Assembly: GCF_028476545.1 (NCBI RefSeq)
Contig: NW_026731930.1
Span: forward strand, 124,001 to 188,000
Length of the DNA: 64,000 nt
Direction of reading: 5' to 3'
Origin: Physella acuta
Lineage: Eukaryota > Mollusca > Gastropoda > Physidae
A program made the translations under genes and the position numbers. Below, piece by piece: positions 1 to 10,503 of this stretch (position 1 is the stretch's first letter; every line of letters begins with the position of its first letter). The notes beneath the pieces are model-generated. The model searched no databases. It saw only the letters and a list, made by a program, of their open reading frames with translations, and was not told the DNA's origin.

Positions 1-235
1 CAACGAGATATAGTAAAATACTCCCTGGGTGAGCAGGAGGTACACCGACATATAGTAAAATACTCACCCACCTGGGTGAGGGTGGGTGAGCAGGATGTAC
101 AATGAGATATAGTAAAATACTCACCCACCTGGGTGAGCAGGTGGGTGAGGGTGGGTGAGCAGGATGTACAATGAGATATAGTAAAATACTCACCCACCCT
201 AGGGTGGGTGAGCAGGAGCGGGAGTAGGTCAGTAG
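1..235 (+). repeat. Terminal G-rich minisatellite, left copy
   Basis: About four diverged units of roughly 55-65 bp built from a GAGATATAGTAAAATACTC segment followed by GGGTGAG/CAGG blocks. A perfect 20-base palindrome CACCCACCCTAGGGTGGGTG lies at 191-210. It is the mirror of the right-hand block at 6041-6240. Confidence 0.8.
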
Positions 236-240
236 GTCAC

Positions 241-660
241 CACCGGTGACCTTGTGACGTAATTAGTAACATTATGACGTAATCATTGACCTAGTTACGT
301 AATTTAATGAGTTTTTTAATTAGTTTTAATGAGTTTTTTTTTTAAATTTTAATTAATTTTTGACCTAGTTACGTAATTTTAATGTTTTTTGATTAATTTG
401 ATTTTAATTACTTTGTTTGTGTTTTGTTTGTTTATTTTTAATAAGTTTAATTAATTCGATTTTTTATTTATTTTGTATTTGTTTGATTTTAACTTTTTAA
501 TTATTTTTATTTTGTTTATTTTTAATTTAATTATTTTATTTTTAATAAGTTTAATTAATTTGATTTTTATTTATTTTGTATCTAGTTACGTAATTTTAAT
601 TTTATTTTATAATTAGTTTGAATTTTTATTGACTAGTTATGTAATTTAATTACTTTGATT
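241..660 (+). repeat. Subterminal ACGTAAT motif array, left arm
   Basis: The motif (G/A)T(G/T)ACGTAAT recurs at 254-263, 274-283, 294-303, 368-377 and 585-594, with a variant GTTATGTAAT at 636-645, all in one orientation and often preceded by GACCTA. Repeated subterminal motifs are typical transposase-binding sites in DNA transposons. That role is inferred here. Confidence 0.5.
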
Positions 661-1907
661 GTTTAATTAGTTTGTTTACTTGTTGTTTAATTTAATTACT
701 TTGTATAATTTATTTGTTTGAAATTCATTTTAATTAGTTTGCTTTTAATTTCTTTGTTGTACGCCGTTTGAAATAAAAGACTAACACTAGCGTGTACTAG
801 AAAGTGTCATTGTGTATAACATCCATTTAACCACAGCTGTTACTTATTAGCGACAGCTTGTACTTATCGATCCGCCTGTGATCCTCCCCGGCGCTCCCCG
901 TGGTTGCTTAATAGCGGGCTCACTGAAGCGATCACAACAGGTAATTAATCGAAGCCATTAAGTCCCTCTACGCGTTAAGTGTGGCGACAGCTGGTGCTGT
1001 AATTACTCACGGCTCTCGGCTTTTTTCATTAGACTACAGCTGTACATGAACTATGTTCACATATCGTACGCCCGGTCATTCTTTGAGCAAATTAAAAAAT
1101 TTTGTTTCCACATGTCCTGCGAACCGTCCCTGGCTATGTATGAAAGATTAATGGTTGTAACTATTCGCTTATAGCGAGGGTCAGCGAAAACAAAAAATAT
1201 ATTTAAGGGTCGGAATTTTCTTTCAACCACCGTTAAGTCAGGTTTTGAGACGAAACGAAGTCTCGGTAGGTTCGTGTTTTTTAATGGGCGACAGGGCGAC
1301 TTGGTGCGTTGGTACGTAGGTATGCGGGGTAGACATGTTTTTTACAAGTCTGGAAAAGTAATTACGTTTTTATGACCGTTCCGATTTTCTTTTGATCTGA
1401 CCACCATTTGACCACACTGAGCCAGATAAATTTAACAATTGTCGCAGCGGGGTTTATTTTAAGTGCACCCCGTGCACGCTTGTTTACATTTTAAAAGACG
1501 TGTCGCGTGTCTTCCCCTTACGGCTTCCCTAATAGAGAAACGAGAGGAAAGACAACTGTTCTAAAATTAGAACAGCCTTGTCTACAGACACGAGTATCGT
1601 CCCTTGTGAAAAAATTCGCGTCAGAATCCTTAACTAAACAGTCAATTTCTTTAAAAAGTTAAAAAATAATTTAGGAAGACAAGGGTTAACAAAATATATA
1701 TCTTAGTCTTGCAGCAGATTACCTTCCCATGTTCGCTTTAGTATTACAGTTTTCATCAATCTTCTTTTTGACTTGAACTTCTTTAATTTTTAAGAAAGTT
1801 AACTTATACATAATACATTACGGCTAATGACAATTTTTTTATTTTTACCACTCAATGTATTTTCTTTTTCTATATCTTACATTGTCATCTTAATTTTTGG
1901 TCACCTT

Positions 1908-2042
1908 AGGTGGTGGTAAGGTGGTAAGGTGGTGGTAAGGTGGTGGTAAGGTGGTGGTAAATTTGCTTAAGGTGGTGGTAAGGTGGTAAGGTGGTGGTAA
2001 GGTGGTGGTAAGGTGGTGGTAAGGTGGTGGTAAATTTGCTTA
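1908..2042 (+). repeat. 11-bp GGTGGTAAG tandem block, left arm
   Basis: Units of TGGTGGTAAGG with occasional 8-bp TGGTAAGG variants form two sub-blocks separated by AAATTTGCTTAAGG. The left arm has one more 11-bp unit than the mirror block at 4210-4333. This is the only length difference between the arms. Confidence 0.85.
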
Positions 2043-2256
2043 AGATTATAAACTTCAAGTTTTAAAAAACAACAACGTTATAGTACGTCGTGTCAAATGA
2101 CACACCGTTTAAAATGTCTACATTTAAAGTTCACCAAAATAATGACGTAAAAACTAAATATGATATGACGTTAGCATACATATCATTCAATCTAATCACT
2201 CTAAAGTACAAATCAATAATTTTTATTGATTAAGGGGCTGGGTGAGTTATTTTTAT

Positions 2257-3995
2257 CACTATTCGCCCTTCCCCTTCCCTTTGTCCGCAACCCCTTCCCC
2301 CTTCTCCCATCCAACCTTGTGTCATCACACTAACCTCAATACCAACCGCTAGATAAACAGACCGTACTACTACCCACACTATACCTATTCCATTTAAGAG
2401 ACAAAGGCTGTATGACAATCCTACAGACAAATATTTATTCAACTAATATCACAACCCCCTAGAAACCACTCCAACAGACTGGGATACATAACTTGTAGAC
2501 ACCACTCCTCGTTGAATATCTCTTGCACCCTACCTACATCGACAACTTTGTCCGCCGCCCTCGCCCCCGTCCCTAGTATGAATTCAGGTACCAACAATTT
2601 AAAAAATGCATGTTCCGAGTTCAAAACCAACCTTCACCGACACTAGTATGAACTCGGCCCCTAACACTTCCAAAACATGCCTGTACTAACTTTGAAACCA
2701 CCCTCGGTGAAAACTTCACCGACCCTACTATGGACTCTACACCTAGCGATTCCAAAACATGCAAGTTCCGAGTTCAAAACCAACCTTCACCGACACTAGT
2801 ATGAACTCAGTTACCAACAATTTCAAAACATGCATGTTCCGAGTTCAAAACCAACCTTCACCGACACTAGTATGAACTCGGCCCCTAACACTTCCAAAAC
2901 ATGCCTGTACTAACTTTGAAACCACCCTCGGTGAAAACTTCACCGACCCTACTATGGACTCTACACCTAGCGATTCCAAAACATGCAAGTTCCGAGTTCA
3001 AAACCAACCTTCACCGACACTAGTATGAACTCGGCTACCAACAATTCCAAAACATGCAAGTTCCGAGTTCAAAACCAACCTTCACCGACACTAGTATGAA
3101 CTCGGCTACCAACAATTCCCAAACATGCATGTACCATCGTTCCAACCTGCCTCAGTGCTAACAAAATTCCCCGACCCTAGTATGAACTCGACTACCATCA
3201 ATTCCTAAACATCCATGTACCAACTTTGTAACCTGCCTCGGTGAAAACTTCACCGACCTTAGTTTAACTCTCCCTAACATTTCCAATGATGCGTGTACGA
3301 ACTTTGTAACCTGCCTCGGTGAAAACACCCCCGTCCCTAGTATGAACTCGGTTACCAACAATTTCAAAACATGCATGTTCCGAGTTCAAAACCAAGCTTC
3401 ACCGACACTAGTATGAACTCGGCTACCAACAATTCCTAAACATGCATGTACCAACTTTGCAACCTGCCTCGGTGTTAACAAAAACTCCTCTGACCCTAGT
3501 ATGGACTCTACACCTACCGATTCCAAAACATGCATGTTCCGAGTTCAAAACCAACCTTCACCGACACTAGTATGAACTCGGCTACCAACAATTCCTAAAC
3601 ATGCATGTACCAACTTTGCAACCTGCCTCGGTGAAAACATCTCCGACCCTAGTATGAACTCAACTGCCAACAATTCCTAAACATGCCTGTCCCAACTTTG
3701 TAACCTGCCTCGGTGAAAACTTCACCGACCCTAGTATGGTCTCTCTACCTATCAATTCTAAAACATGGATGTACCAACTTCGAAACAGCCCTCTGTGTTA
3801 ACAAAATTCCCCCGACCCTACTATAGACTCGACCCCTAACAATTCCAAAACATGCATGGTCTAGCTTCCAACCTGCCTCGGTGAAAACGTCACCGAGTCG
3901 TGTATAAATTCTGTCCCAACCAACTCCAAACCTTCCCTGGGCACCCGAATAAAAATAACTCACCAACCAACTCCAAACCTTCCCTGGGCACCCGA
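2257..3995 (-). repeat. Loop of the foldback: C-rich 71-82-bp satellite array
   Basis: From about 2560 to 3910 the loop consists of about 18 diverged units with the core ACTAGTATGAACTCGG..CAACAATTCC..AACATGC. Spacing is 71 bp between 3011 and 3082 and 82 bp between 3643 and 3725. A higher-order period of 224 bp (three units) repeats almost exactly, with 2641 matching 2865. The first 300 bp (2257-2560) are C/T-rich without clear units. The plus strand is strongly C over G throughout. Open frames on the minus strand are repeat-derived and I do not call them genes. Confidence 0.85.
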
Positions 3996-6240
3996 ATAAA
4001 AATAACTCACCCAGCCCCTTAATCAATAAAAATTATTGATTTGTACTTTAGAGTGATTAGATTGAATGATATGTATGCTAACGTCATATCATATTTAGTT
4101 TTTACGTCATTATTTTGGTGAACTTTAAATGTAGACATTTTAAACGGTGTGTCATTTGACACGACGTACTATAACGTTGTTGTTTTTTAAAACTTGAAGT
4201 TTATAATCTTAAGCAAATTTACCACCACCTTACCACCACCTTACCACCACCTTACCACCACCTTACCACCTTACCACCACCTTAAGCAAATTTACCACCA
4301 CCTTACCACCACCTTACCACCTTACCACCACCTAAGGTGACCAAAAATTAAGATGACAATGTAAGATATAGAAAAAGAAAATACATTGAGTGGTAAAAAT
4401 AAAAAAATTGTCATTAGCCGTAATGTATTATGTATAAGTTAACTTTCTTAAAAATTAAAGAAGTTCAAGTCAAAAAGAAGATTGATGAAAACTGTAATAC
4501 TAAAGCGAACATGGGAAGGTAATCTGCTGCAAGACTAAGATATATATTTTGTTAACCCTTGTCTTCCTAAATTATTTTTTAACTTTTTAAAGAAATTGAC
4601 TGTTTAGTTAAGGATTCTGACGCGAATTTTTTCACAAGGGACGATACTCGTGTCTGTAGACAAGGCTGTTCTAATTTTAGAACAGTTGTCTTTCCTCTCG
4701 TTTCTCTATTAGGGAAGCCGTAAGGGGAAGACACGCGACACGTCTTTTAAAATGTAAACAAGCGTGCACGGGGTGCACTTAAAATAAACCCCGCTGCGAC
4801 AATTGTTAAATTTATCTGGCTCAGTGTGGTCAAATGGTGGTCAGATCAAAAGAAAATCGGAACGGTCATAAAAACGTAATTACTTTTCCAGACTTGTAAA
4901 AAACATGTCTACCCCGCATACCTACGTACCAACGCACCAAGTCGCCCTGTCGCCCATTAAAAAACACGAACCTACCGAGACTTCGTTTCGTCTCAAAACC
5001 TGACTTAACGGTGGTTTAAAGAAAATTCCGACCCTTAAATATATTTTTTGTTTTCGCTGACCCTCGCTATAAGCGAATAGTTACAACCATTAATCTTTCA
5101 TACATAGCCAGGGACGGTTCGCAGGACATGTGGAAACAAAAATTTTTAATTTGCTCAAAGAATGACCGGGCGTACGATATGTGAACATAGTTCATGTACA
5201 GCTGTAGTCTAATGAAAAAAGCCGAGAGCCGTGAGTAATTACAGCACCAGCTGTCGCCACACTTAACGCGTAGAGGGACTTAATGGCTTCGATTAATTAC
5301 CTGTTGTGATCGCTTCAGTGAGCCCGCTATTAAGCAACCACGGGGAGCGCCGGGGAGGATCACAGGCGGATCGATAAGTACAAGCTGTCGCTAATAAGTA
5401 ACAGCTGTGGTTAAATGGATGTTATACACAATGACACTTTCTAGTACACGCTAGTGTTAGTCTTTTATTTCAAACGGCGTACAACAAAGAAATTAAAAGC
5501 AAACTAATTAAAATGAATTTCAAACAAATAAATTATACAAAGTAATTAAATTAAACAACAAGTAAACAAACTAATTAAACAATCAAAGTAATTAAATTAC
5601 ATAACTAGTCAATAAAAATTCAAACTAATTATAAAATAAAATTAAAATTACGTAACTAGATACAAAATAAATAAAAATCAAATTAATTAAACTTATTAAA
5701 AATAAAATAATTAAATTAAAAATAAACAAAATAAAAATAATTAAAAAGTTAAAATCAAACAAATACAAAATAAATAAAAAATCGAATTAATTAAACTTAT
5801 TAAAAATAAACAAACAAAACACAAACAAAGTAATTAAAATCAAATTAATCAAAAAACATTAAAATTACGTAACTAGGTCAAAAATTAATTAAAATTTAAA
5901 AAAAAAACTCATTAAAACTAATTAAAAAACTCATTAAATTACGTAACTAGGTCAATGATTACGTCATAATGTTACTAATTACGTCACAAGGTCACCGGTG
6001 GTGACCTACTGACCTACTCCCGCTCCTGCTCACCCACCCTAGGGTGGGTGAGTATTTTACTATATCTCATTGTACATCCTGCTCACCCACCCTCACCCAC
6101 CTGCTCACCCAGGTGGGTGAGTATTTTACTATATCTCATTGTACATCCTGCTCACCCACCCTCACCCAGGTGGGTGAGTATTTTACTATATGTCGGTGTA
6201 CCTCCTGCTCACCCAGGGAGTATTTTACTATATCTCGTTG
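3996..6240 (-). repeat. Right arm of the foldback element
   Basis: Reverse complement of 1-2256. The ACGTAAT motif array lies at 5597-5987, the 11-bp tandem block at 4210-4333 and the terminal minisatellite from 6007 outward. No coding capacity is seen. The pairing sum is 6241 outside the 11-bp block and 6252 inside it, which fits a single 11-bp length difference. Confidence 0.9.
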
Positions 6241-6404
6241 TCCCAGGCTGCGGCAGGCTGCGCCTGGAGGGTGAGTATTTTGTTATATGTCATTGTCCCT
6301 GCGGCTCACCCAGGCAGGGAGTATTTTCCTATATAGCCTTTGTTCCTGCTCCTGCTCCTGCTCCTGCTCCACATCCCGTTGCGCCTGCGCCTACGCTCCA
6401 AAAG
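6041..6404 (+). repeat. Terminal minisatellite, right copy
   Basis: Six or so units containing GAGTATTTTACTATAT followed by CTGCTCACCCA blocks. They become more diverged beyond 6240 and end in five CTGCTC hexamers at 6345-6375 and a GCGCCTGCGCCTACG stretch. This part extends beyond the mirror of base 1, so the matching left sequence must lie outside the window. Overlapping open frames of 76 and 119 codons here are repeat translations. Confidence 0.8.
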
Positions 6405-6775
6405 TGACCTAATATACTACTAAAGACTTAACTAAAGTGTCGTAAATATAATGTAAAAATCCTAGATGTGCGTTTGTTCGATGTTTGAAATATTACTGTT
6501 ATTGCAAACATCAATGCAACAGAATTGTGTTTAACTCGCTTGAAAGACTAGCGAAGATATCGTTTAAACAATGGTCTGTAGCCATATTTCCAGGGATTTC
6601 GACTATTATCATCATTCACTTCAAATAAAATACATGTTTATTTCCCAATTGATTTTAGAATAGAAAATTTTCTCCAAATTACCAAGAAGTATGTAAACTG
6701 CCATCATTTCTTTGTAATGTGTAATGCTTGACTTCACTATTACAAGTAGAGCGCATAATGTGTTAAACCATATGC
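6405..6775 (+). repeat. Flank with R4-type repeat fragment
   Basis: A stretch around 6495-6575 (ATTGCAAACATCA, then TTGAAAGACTAGCGAAGAT) matches 18590-18660 and less well 20720-20750, 26835-26860 and 37912-37940. The end (6700-6775) matches 19480-19540. No gene seen. Confidence 0.5.
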
Positions 6776-6855
6776 CAGAGGCGTATCCAGGTTTTCGGTG
6801 TAGGGGGAGCGGAAATAGCAAAAAAGGCGCCGAATTTGTAATATCTCCTATATAA

Positions 6856-6926
<71 letters not shown>

Positions 6927-7617
6927 CACACTATAACCAAAATCAATAAACGGCATAATCTGTTTCGTAATCATTGTAAAAAAAATGCATAATAATTCCT
7001 GGGACATCTATTAGGGCTAGCGAAAAGGGGAAATAATCAATATCTTAATATAAATATGTATATGTCTACATATTTTATTATAAATAACAAAACAAATCAA
7101 TAACTACTTAAGAATCTAATAAAGTTGTTTAACGCTATTTGTTTTTACAAAAATATTTTATCTTCAATCAGAATTAAATATATTGTCATGATAAATGCTA
7201 CACTTTTACAGCATAATGAAAGTTTTTTTTTTAAATCAGAGTTGGTATAAAACCCAGCTTTTAACTAAAGAAGTGAAAGATTCGTAATAATAACCTACAT
7301 ATAACTAAAATATTTGACATTTTAGATCATGCACTTTTTAATTAGCTACTGACTTTTAGTGTTCTTTAAAGATATTTTTTTGACATAATGAGAAGGTATG
7401 GGTTAGATCACTGTATTGCTCACACACTTTTACTGGTAATTGCAAAAACAATATTCACAGAGAATTACGTTTCACATGTGCCGACCAAAGATAATATTTT
7501 AACAAATATCGATGTTTAAAACTTTGAGTTTAAAAAGTTTCCAAAAAGGCGCAACTTTGCTAAAAATGGCCAGAGGGGGGCGGCCGCTCCCCCTGCTCCT
7601 CCCTGTGTACGCTACTG
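6776..7617. mobile_element. Non-autonomous hAT-like element, 842 bp, with 8-bp TSD
   Basis: The ends CAGAGGCGTATCCAGG and (reverse complement of the right end) CAGTAGCGTACACAGGG form imperfect terminal inverted repeats. The flanks are an exact 8-bp duplication CCATATGC at 6768-6775 and 7618-7625. The sequence on either side joins into one paralogous, uninterrupted stretch at about 19480-19640, which is the pre-insertion state. The interior holds a (TA)n tract and no transposase-like frame. An 8-bp TSD and a CAG start fit the hAT superfamily. Confidence 0.8.
6856..6924. repeat. (TA)n microsatellite
   Basis: About 34 TA units inside the 842-bp hAT-like element. The 128-codon frame crossing it on the minus strand is an artefact of the repeat. 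Confidence 0.95.
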
Positions 7618-7625
7618 CCATATGC

Positions 7626-8264
7626 ATTTTTCGCTTACAACATAGTAACAGATATTTAAGGGATCTTCTAAACATGACGACATATCTGGAGAGGGGAAGG
7701 GGTAGAAGGTTTGGTGACAACGTAGAGAAAACAAAGGGCAACACCTTTTTTTGCAGTAAAAACTAGTAATTGAATTTTAACTTTTACTTTGCATTGTTAA
7801 GAAAGTCGAGTATATTTAAGATTTAAGAAAAAAAAAAACACATTAAAACCCCCACAATAACCTGTTGTGTAATGTAATTTTGAGGAAGGGGTTTTATAAA
7901 GTGAGGTGTGATATCATTTTAGGGGAGGAGGTAGCAAGTATCATCCATGACCACAACAAAGGCAGAAGCTGCTTATCCCTAGATTAAAAAATATATATCT
8001 TTAGTATTGACTAAATCGTCAATTCGAAACGCCAAAATAGTGACTATTTCACAATTGTAATGTCTTCTATTTATTATCTATGTGAGGGGGAGCATGTATC
8101 AATGTAAAGTCTTCTATTCAACTGTCTCTGTTAACAATAGATATATTTTACTAATTACTTCCCATTCCCCATTTTACTATTACAAGTTTATACCACCAGC
8201 CGTGTAAATAAATAATTATTAAACAAACAGGTCGGGCCCGTATACAAAATAGCGGTAAATTTTC
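7626..8264. other. Repeat-like flank, no gene seen
   Basis: 7626-7745 continues the paralogy with 19548-19650. 7980-8150 (CTATTTCACA..TTCTATTTATTATCT) resembles 20930-21060. No supported coding sequence. Confidence 0.4.
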
Positions 8265-8267
8265 GCA

Positions 8268-8338
8268 TTGCTTTTTTTTTTTTTATATTTTTTTTTTAAT
8301 TGTATTGTTTTTTTTTTTTTGTTTTTTTTTTTTTTTTG
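8268..8338. repeat. T-rich low-complexity tract
   Basis: Several runs of 8-15 T broken by single bases. Nothing else recognisable. Confidence 0.9.
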
Positions 8339-8519
8339 CTGTGTATATCAAATTGTATTGGGTTTGTTTACTTTTTTTAAAGACATACGAATAAGTCTAT
8401 TCAAACAATGTTCTTAAGTGAGCTTTATAGTGATTAATGTTTTAAGATACCAAAGATAACTTAATAAATTAAGATAGTAGAGATATTTACATAATAAGGG
8501 ATAGGCAGGGGTGGTTAAA

Positions 8520-8960
8520 TCAATGCAGAGAAATAAAACATTCTAGGAAACGTATAGGTAAGACACAATATGACACCCCAATTATAGTGACAGACAAACA
8601 CAAACTGTACGGCTTTACATGGACAAGACTGACCGACACAATTACACAGAAGCTGGACATATAAACAAATTGTGGTACAACTATTAGGACAGCGCTGATT
8701 AACATATAGGCCTACACATTACCAAAGCAAAGCTTTACCAACCCACTTTATAAAATAAGCAAATAAAACATTAGAGATTTAATTAAAAAATATAACAAAA
8801 AAAAACATCATTAGAAACATCAACAATCAAACCCTATTAAAAAGTTAAAAAATAGAGGTATAGGATTAAATGTCATTATTGTATTACATATTTGGAGTAA
8901 TTCTAAAGCAAAATAGGTCAAAATAAATCAAACACATATAACAGTACAACACATTTTTTA
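8520..8960 (+). repeat. R6 dispersed repeat copy
   Basis: 8560-8680 (CAATTATAGTGACAGACA..ACACAATTACACAGAAGCTG) matches 33200-33290 closely. 8735-8880 matches 36820-36930. Non-coding. The family has no recognised identity. Confidence 0.6.
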
Positions 8961-9529
8961 TCAAATTCCTGTTTCTGCATAAACACAAATTGTCTTCTTA
9001 CATGTTAAATGTAATAAGCGGTAATATAATATACTCATTGTCACTTATATAGTATACATTAATATTTAGGTTTTTTTATTGCTCTGCTTAAATAATTTGT
9101 AACCAGCAAAAACATCGGGATGTTGGCCATTGACATTTCTGTAAAAAACTGGTTTTACTTTGGTTTTTTTTTTTTTTTTTGACAATTTGAACATCCAATT
9201 TAAAGAAAATGAAACGTACCAAACATTATGGTTTTTCATTGCCTTTTTAATAACACTGTTAACATTAGAATCTATACATTTTAATTTTATGCTATGCGTT
9301 TTTAGAGACATCTGCTGTATTCATTTTTTTCTCCTGAATGTTTTATGTTTAATACTGTTAAAACCAACGTTTATCATAATAATATTGCGCCAATTCAAAA
9401 ACAATATTCGCAAACATATGTTCTTTGGTAACTGTAGCATTCCGTTACCTTGAAGTAAAAGATACAACTAACTGATCGGTAAACTGAATTCTACAAACCA
9501 GAAATAAGACTTAACAAAGTGTATGCTAA
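8961..9529. other. AT-rich stretch, nothing recognised
   Basis: Opposed open frames of 81 and 97 codons lie at 9066-9453. Both are low-complexity with no domain I recognise, and I do not call either a gene. Confidence 0.4.
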
Positions 9530-9790
9530 CTGAAAGACATGGTGTTGTTGTTTACCTTCCTGCATAATAGGGAGAGCCGTGTGTAAACAGAAGGGGGAAG
9601 TGATGAACGAGCTCAATAGCGACTCACACATTTCACGTGCTACCTCTTGTAACATTTGATGAAGATAAGTTAGCCGAGGTTTATTGTTTACATGAAACAA
9701 AATTATATCATCAATGTATATTTTCAAAACAACTAGCGAGTTAACCACCTGGATTTTTCAATGTAGCAGAACTGACAACTAAGTTAACCA
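9530..9790 (+). repeat. R11 dispersed repeat copy
   Basis: Shares the order GGGAGAGC(C/T)GTG, GGGGGAAGTGAT, TTTCACGTGCTA, then GCGAGTT(A/G)ACC with 12290-12480 and 45630-45830. Non-coding and diverged. Confidence 0.55.
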
Positions 9791-9814
9791 AACAGTATGC
9801 CATATATGTAGGAC

Positions 9815-9990
9815 GTCCTTATGTCCACCCAGCTCAGGTGGGTACCTGACTAACGTGAGAAAAAAACTGCGGCCACAACTACGACATCTGTACAGAACCC
9901 GTGACATATAGAACACGTTGATCTTAGCCAAAAAGGCCGATAATTTAAATGGGGCAATCTATCACTCGACTACTCCGACCAATGTAGTGA
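9815..9990 (+). mobile_element. Composite SINE-like repeat with antisense U2 snRNA 5' end (copy A)
   Basis: Begins with CCACCCAGCTCAGGTGGGTA, a segment shared with the tRNA-type SINEs in this window. At 9918-9942 it reads TTGATCTTAGCCAAAAAGGC, the reverse complement of the conserved U2 snRNA 5' region (CTTCTCGGCCTTTTGGCTAA). CACTCGACTACTCCGACCA follows at 9963, as in the other copies. It is a retrotransposed relic and not a functional U2 gene, because only the 5' ~45 bases are present and promoter elements are not evident. Confidence 0.65.
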
Positions 9991-10495
9991 ATGTTTTATT
10001 GGGAATTGTATCAACATATGGTCTTCCATATTAAACTCACACACAACTTTTTATTGAACTACATCTGACCCGCTCCCAAAGTAGCAGGTACATATTTTAC
10101 ATGGTTAGATATTTTCTATTTTAGTTCATTTTAAATGTGTATACTAGATTAGGCTTACTGCAGTGTACATGTTGTTCTTTTAGTTCACAAAAAAATTTAA
10201 TTCATATTTTGAAAGTTTGCAAGGGAAATAATTTGGTGTTTAAGTGACAAATTAAGTACATTTAAGGCATTAGGAATAATCCAAATAAAAGAGACACAAT
10301 GTTTTATTTCTAAAAACGTACAATCTTTAACATATTATATTATGATAAAAAAATGATAAAAACCTAAATATGTTTCTTTGCTTTCTATATAAAATGGCTA
10401 TGCCATTATGGTTTAAACACAGTTGCGATATGTGTTACACATTTAGAAGACATTTGATGAAGTCTGAATGATCGATAGTGCATGTAGTCCTCTGA
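9991..10495 (+). repeat. R2 dispersed repeat copy
   Basis: Contains the R2 order GTATCAACAT, CACACACAACTTT, GCTACATCTGACC..GCTCC, TTTTCTATTTTAGTTCATT, GCAAGGGAAATAATT and GATATGTGTTACACAT, as at 48545-48965 and 57620-58120. Non-coding. Confidence 0.7.
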
Positions 10496-10503
10496 ATGTA
10501 GAA

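Larger units (their letters stand above)
1..2256 (+). repeat. Left arm of the foldback element
   Basis: Non-coding arm. In order it holds a G-rich minisatellite (1-235), an AT-rich zone with repeated ACGTAAT motifs (240-780), a mixed-composition zone (780-1860), an 11-bp GGTGGTAAG-type tandem block (1908-2042) and a short unique end. It is the reverse complement of 3996-6240 with two substitutions and one 11-bp unit difference. Confidence 0.9.
1..6404. mobile_element. Giant foldback (long inverted repeat) element, left end outside window
   Basis: Two inverted arms of about 2.25 kb flank a 1.74-kb tandem-repeat loop. Position 1 pairs with 6240, and the pairing holds base by base to 2256/3996 except for two substitutions (1099/5142 and 1224/5017) and one extra 11-bp TGGTGGTAAGG unit in the left arm. 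The right minisatellite continues past 6240 to about 6404, so about 160 bp of the left end should lie before the window. No open frame resembles a transposase, capsid or polymerase. The layout (long TIRs, repeat-rich ends, repeat loop) resembles Foldback-type or non-autonomous long-TIR DNA elements, but I cannot name the superfamily. The right boundary is inferred from where the minisatellite stops. No TSD can be tested because the left end is missing. Confidence 0.75.

Noticed and set aside
3745-4026. Minus-strand frames in the foldback loop as a protein family (ILGTG, FSPRQVTKFVH)
   Set aside because: Units of 71-82 bp shift frame from one to the next and stops are frequent. No consistent product.
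1-6404. Polinton or other large long-TIR coding element
   Set aside because: No coding sequence of any kind lies between the arms, only satellite.
6048-6407. 119-codon frame with PAHPPSP repeats
   Set aside because: Translation of the terminal minisatellite of the foldback.
9918-9942. Functional U2 snRNA gene
   Set aside because: Only the first ~45 nt are present, in antisense within a dispersed repeat, with no proximal sequence element or 3' part.
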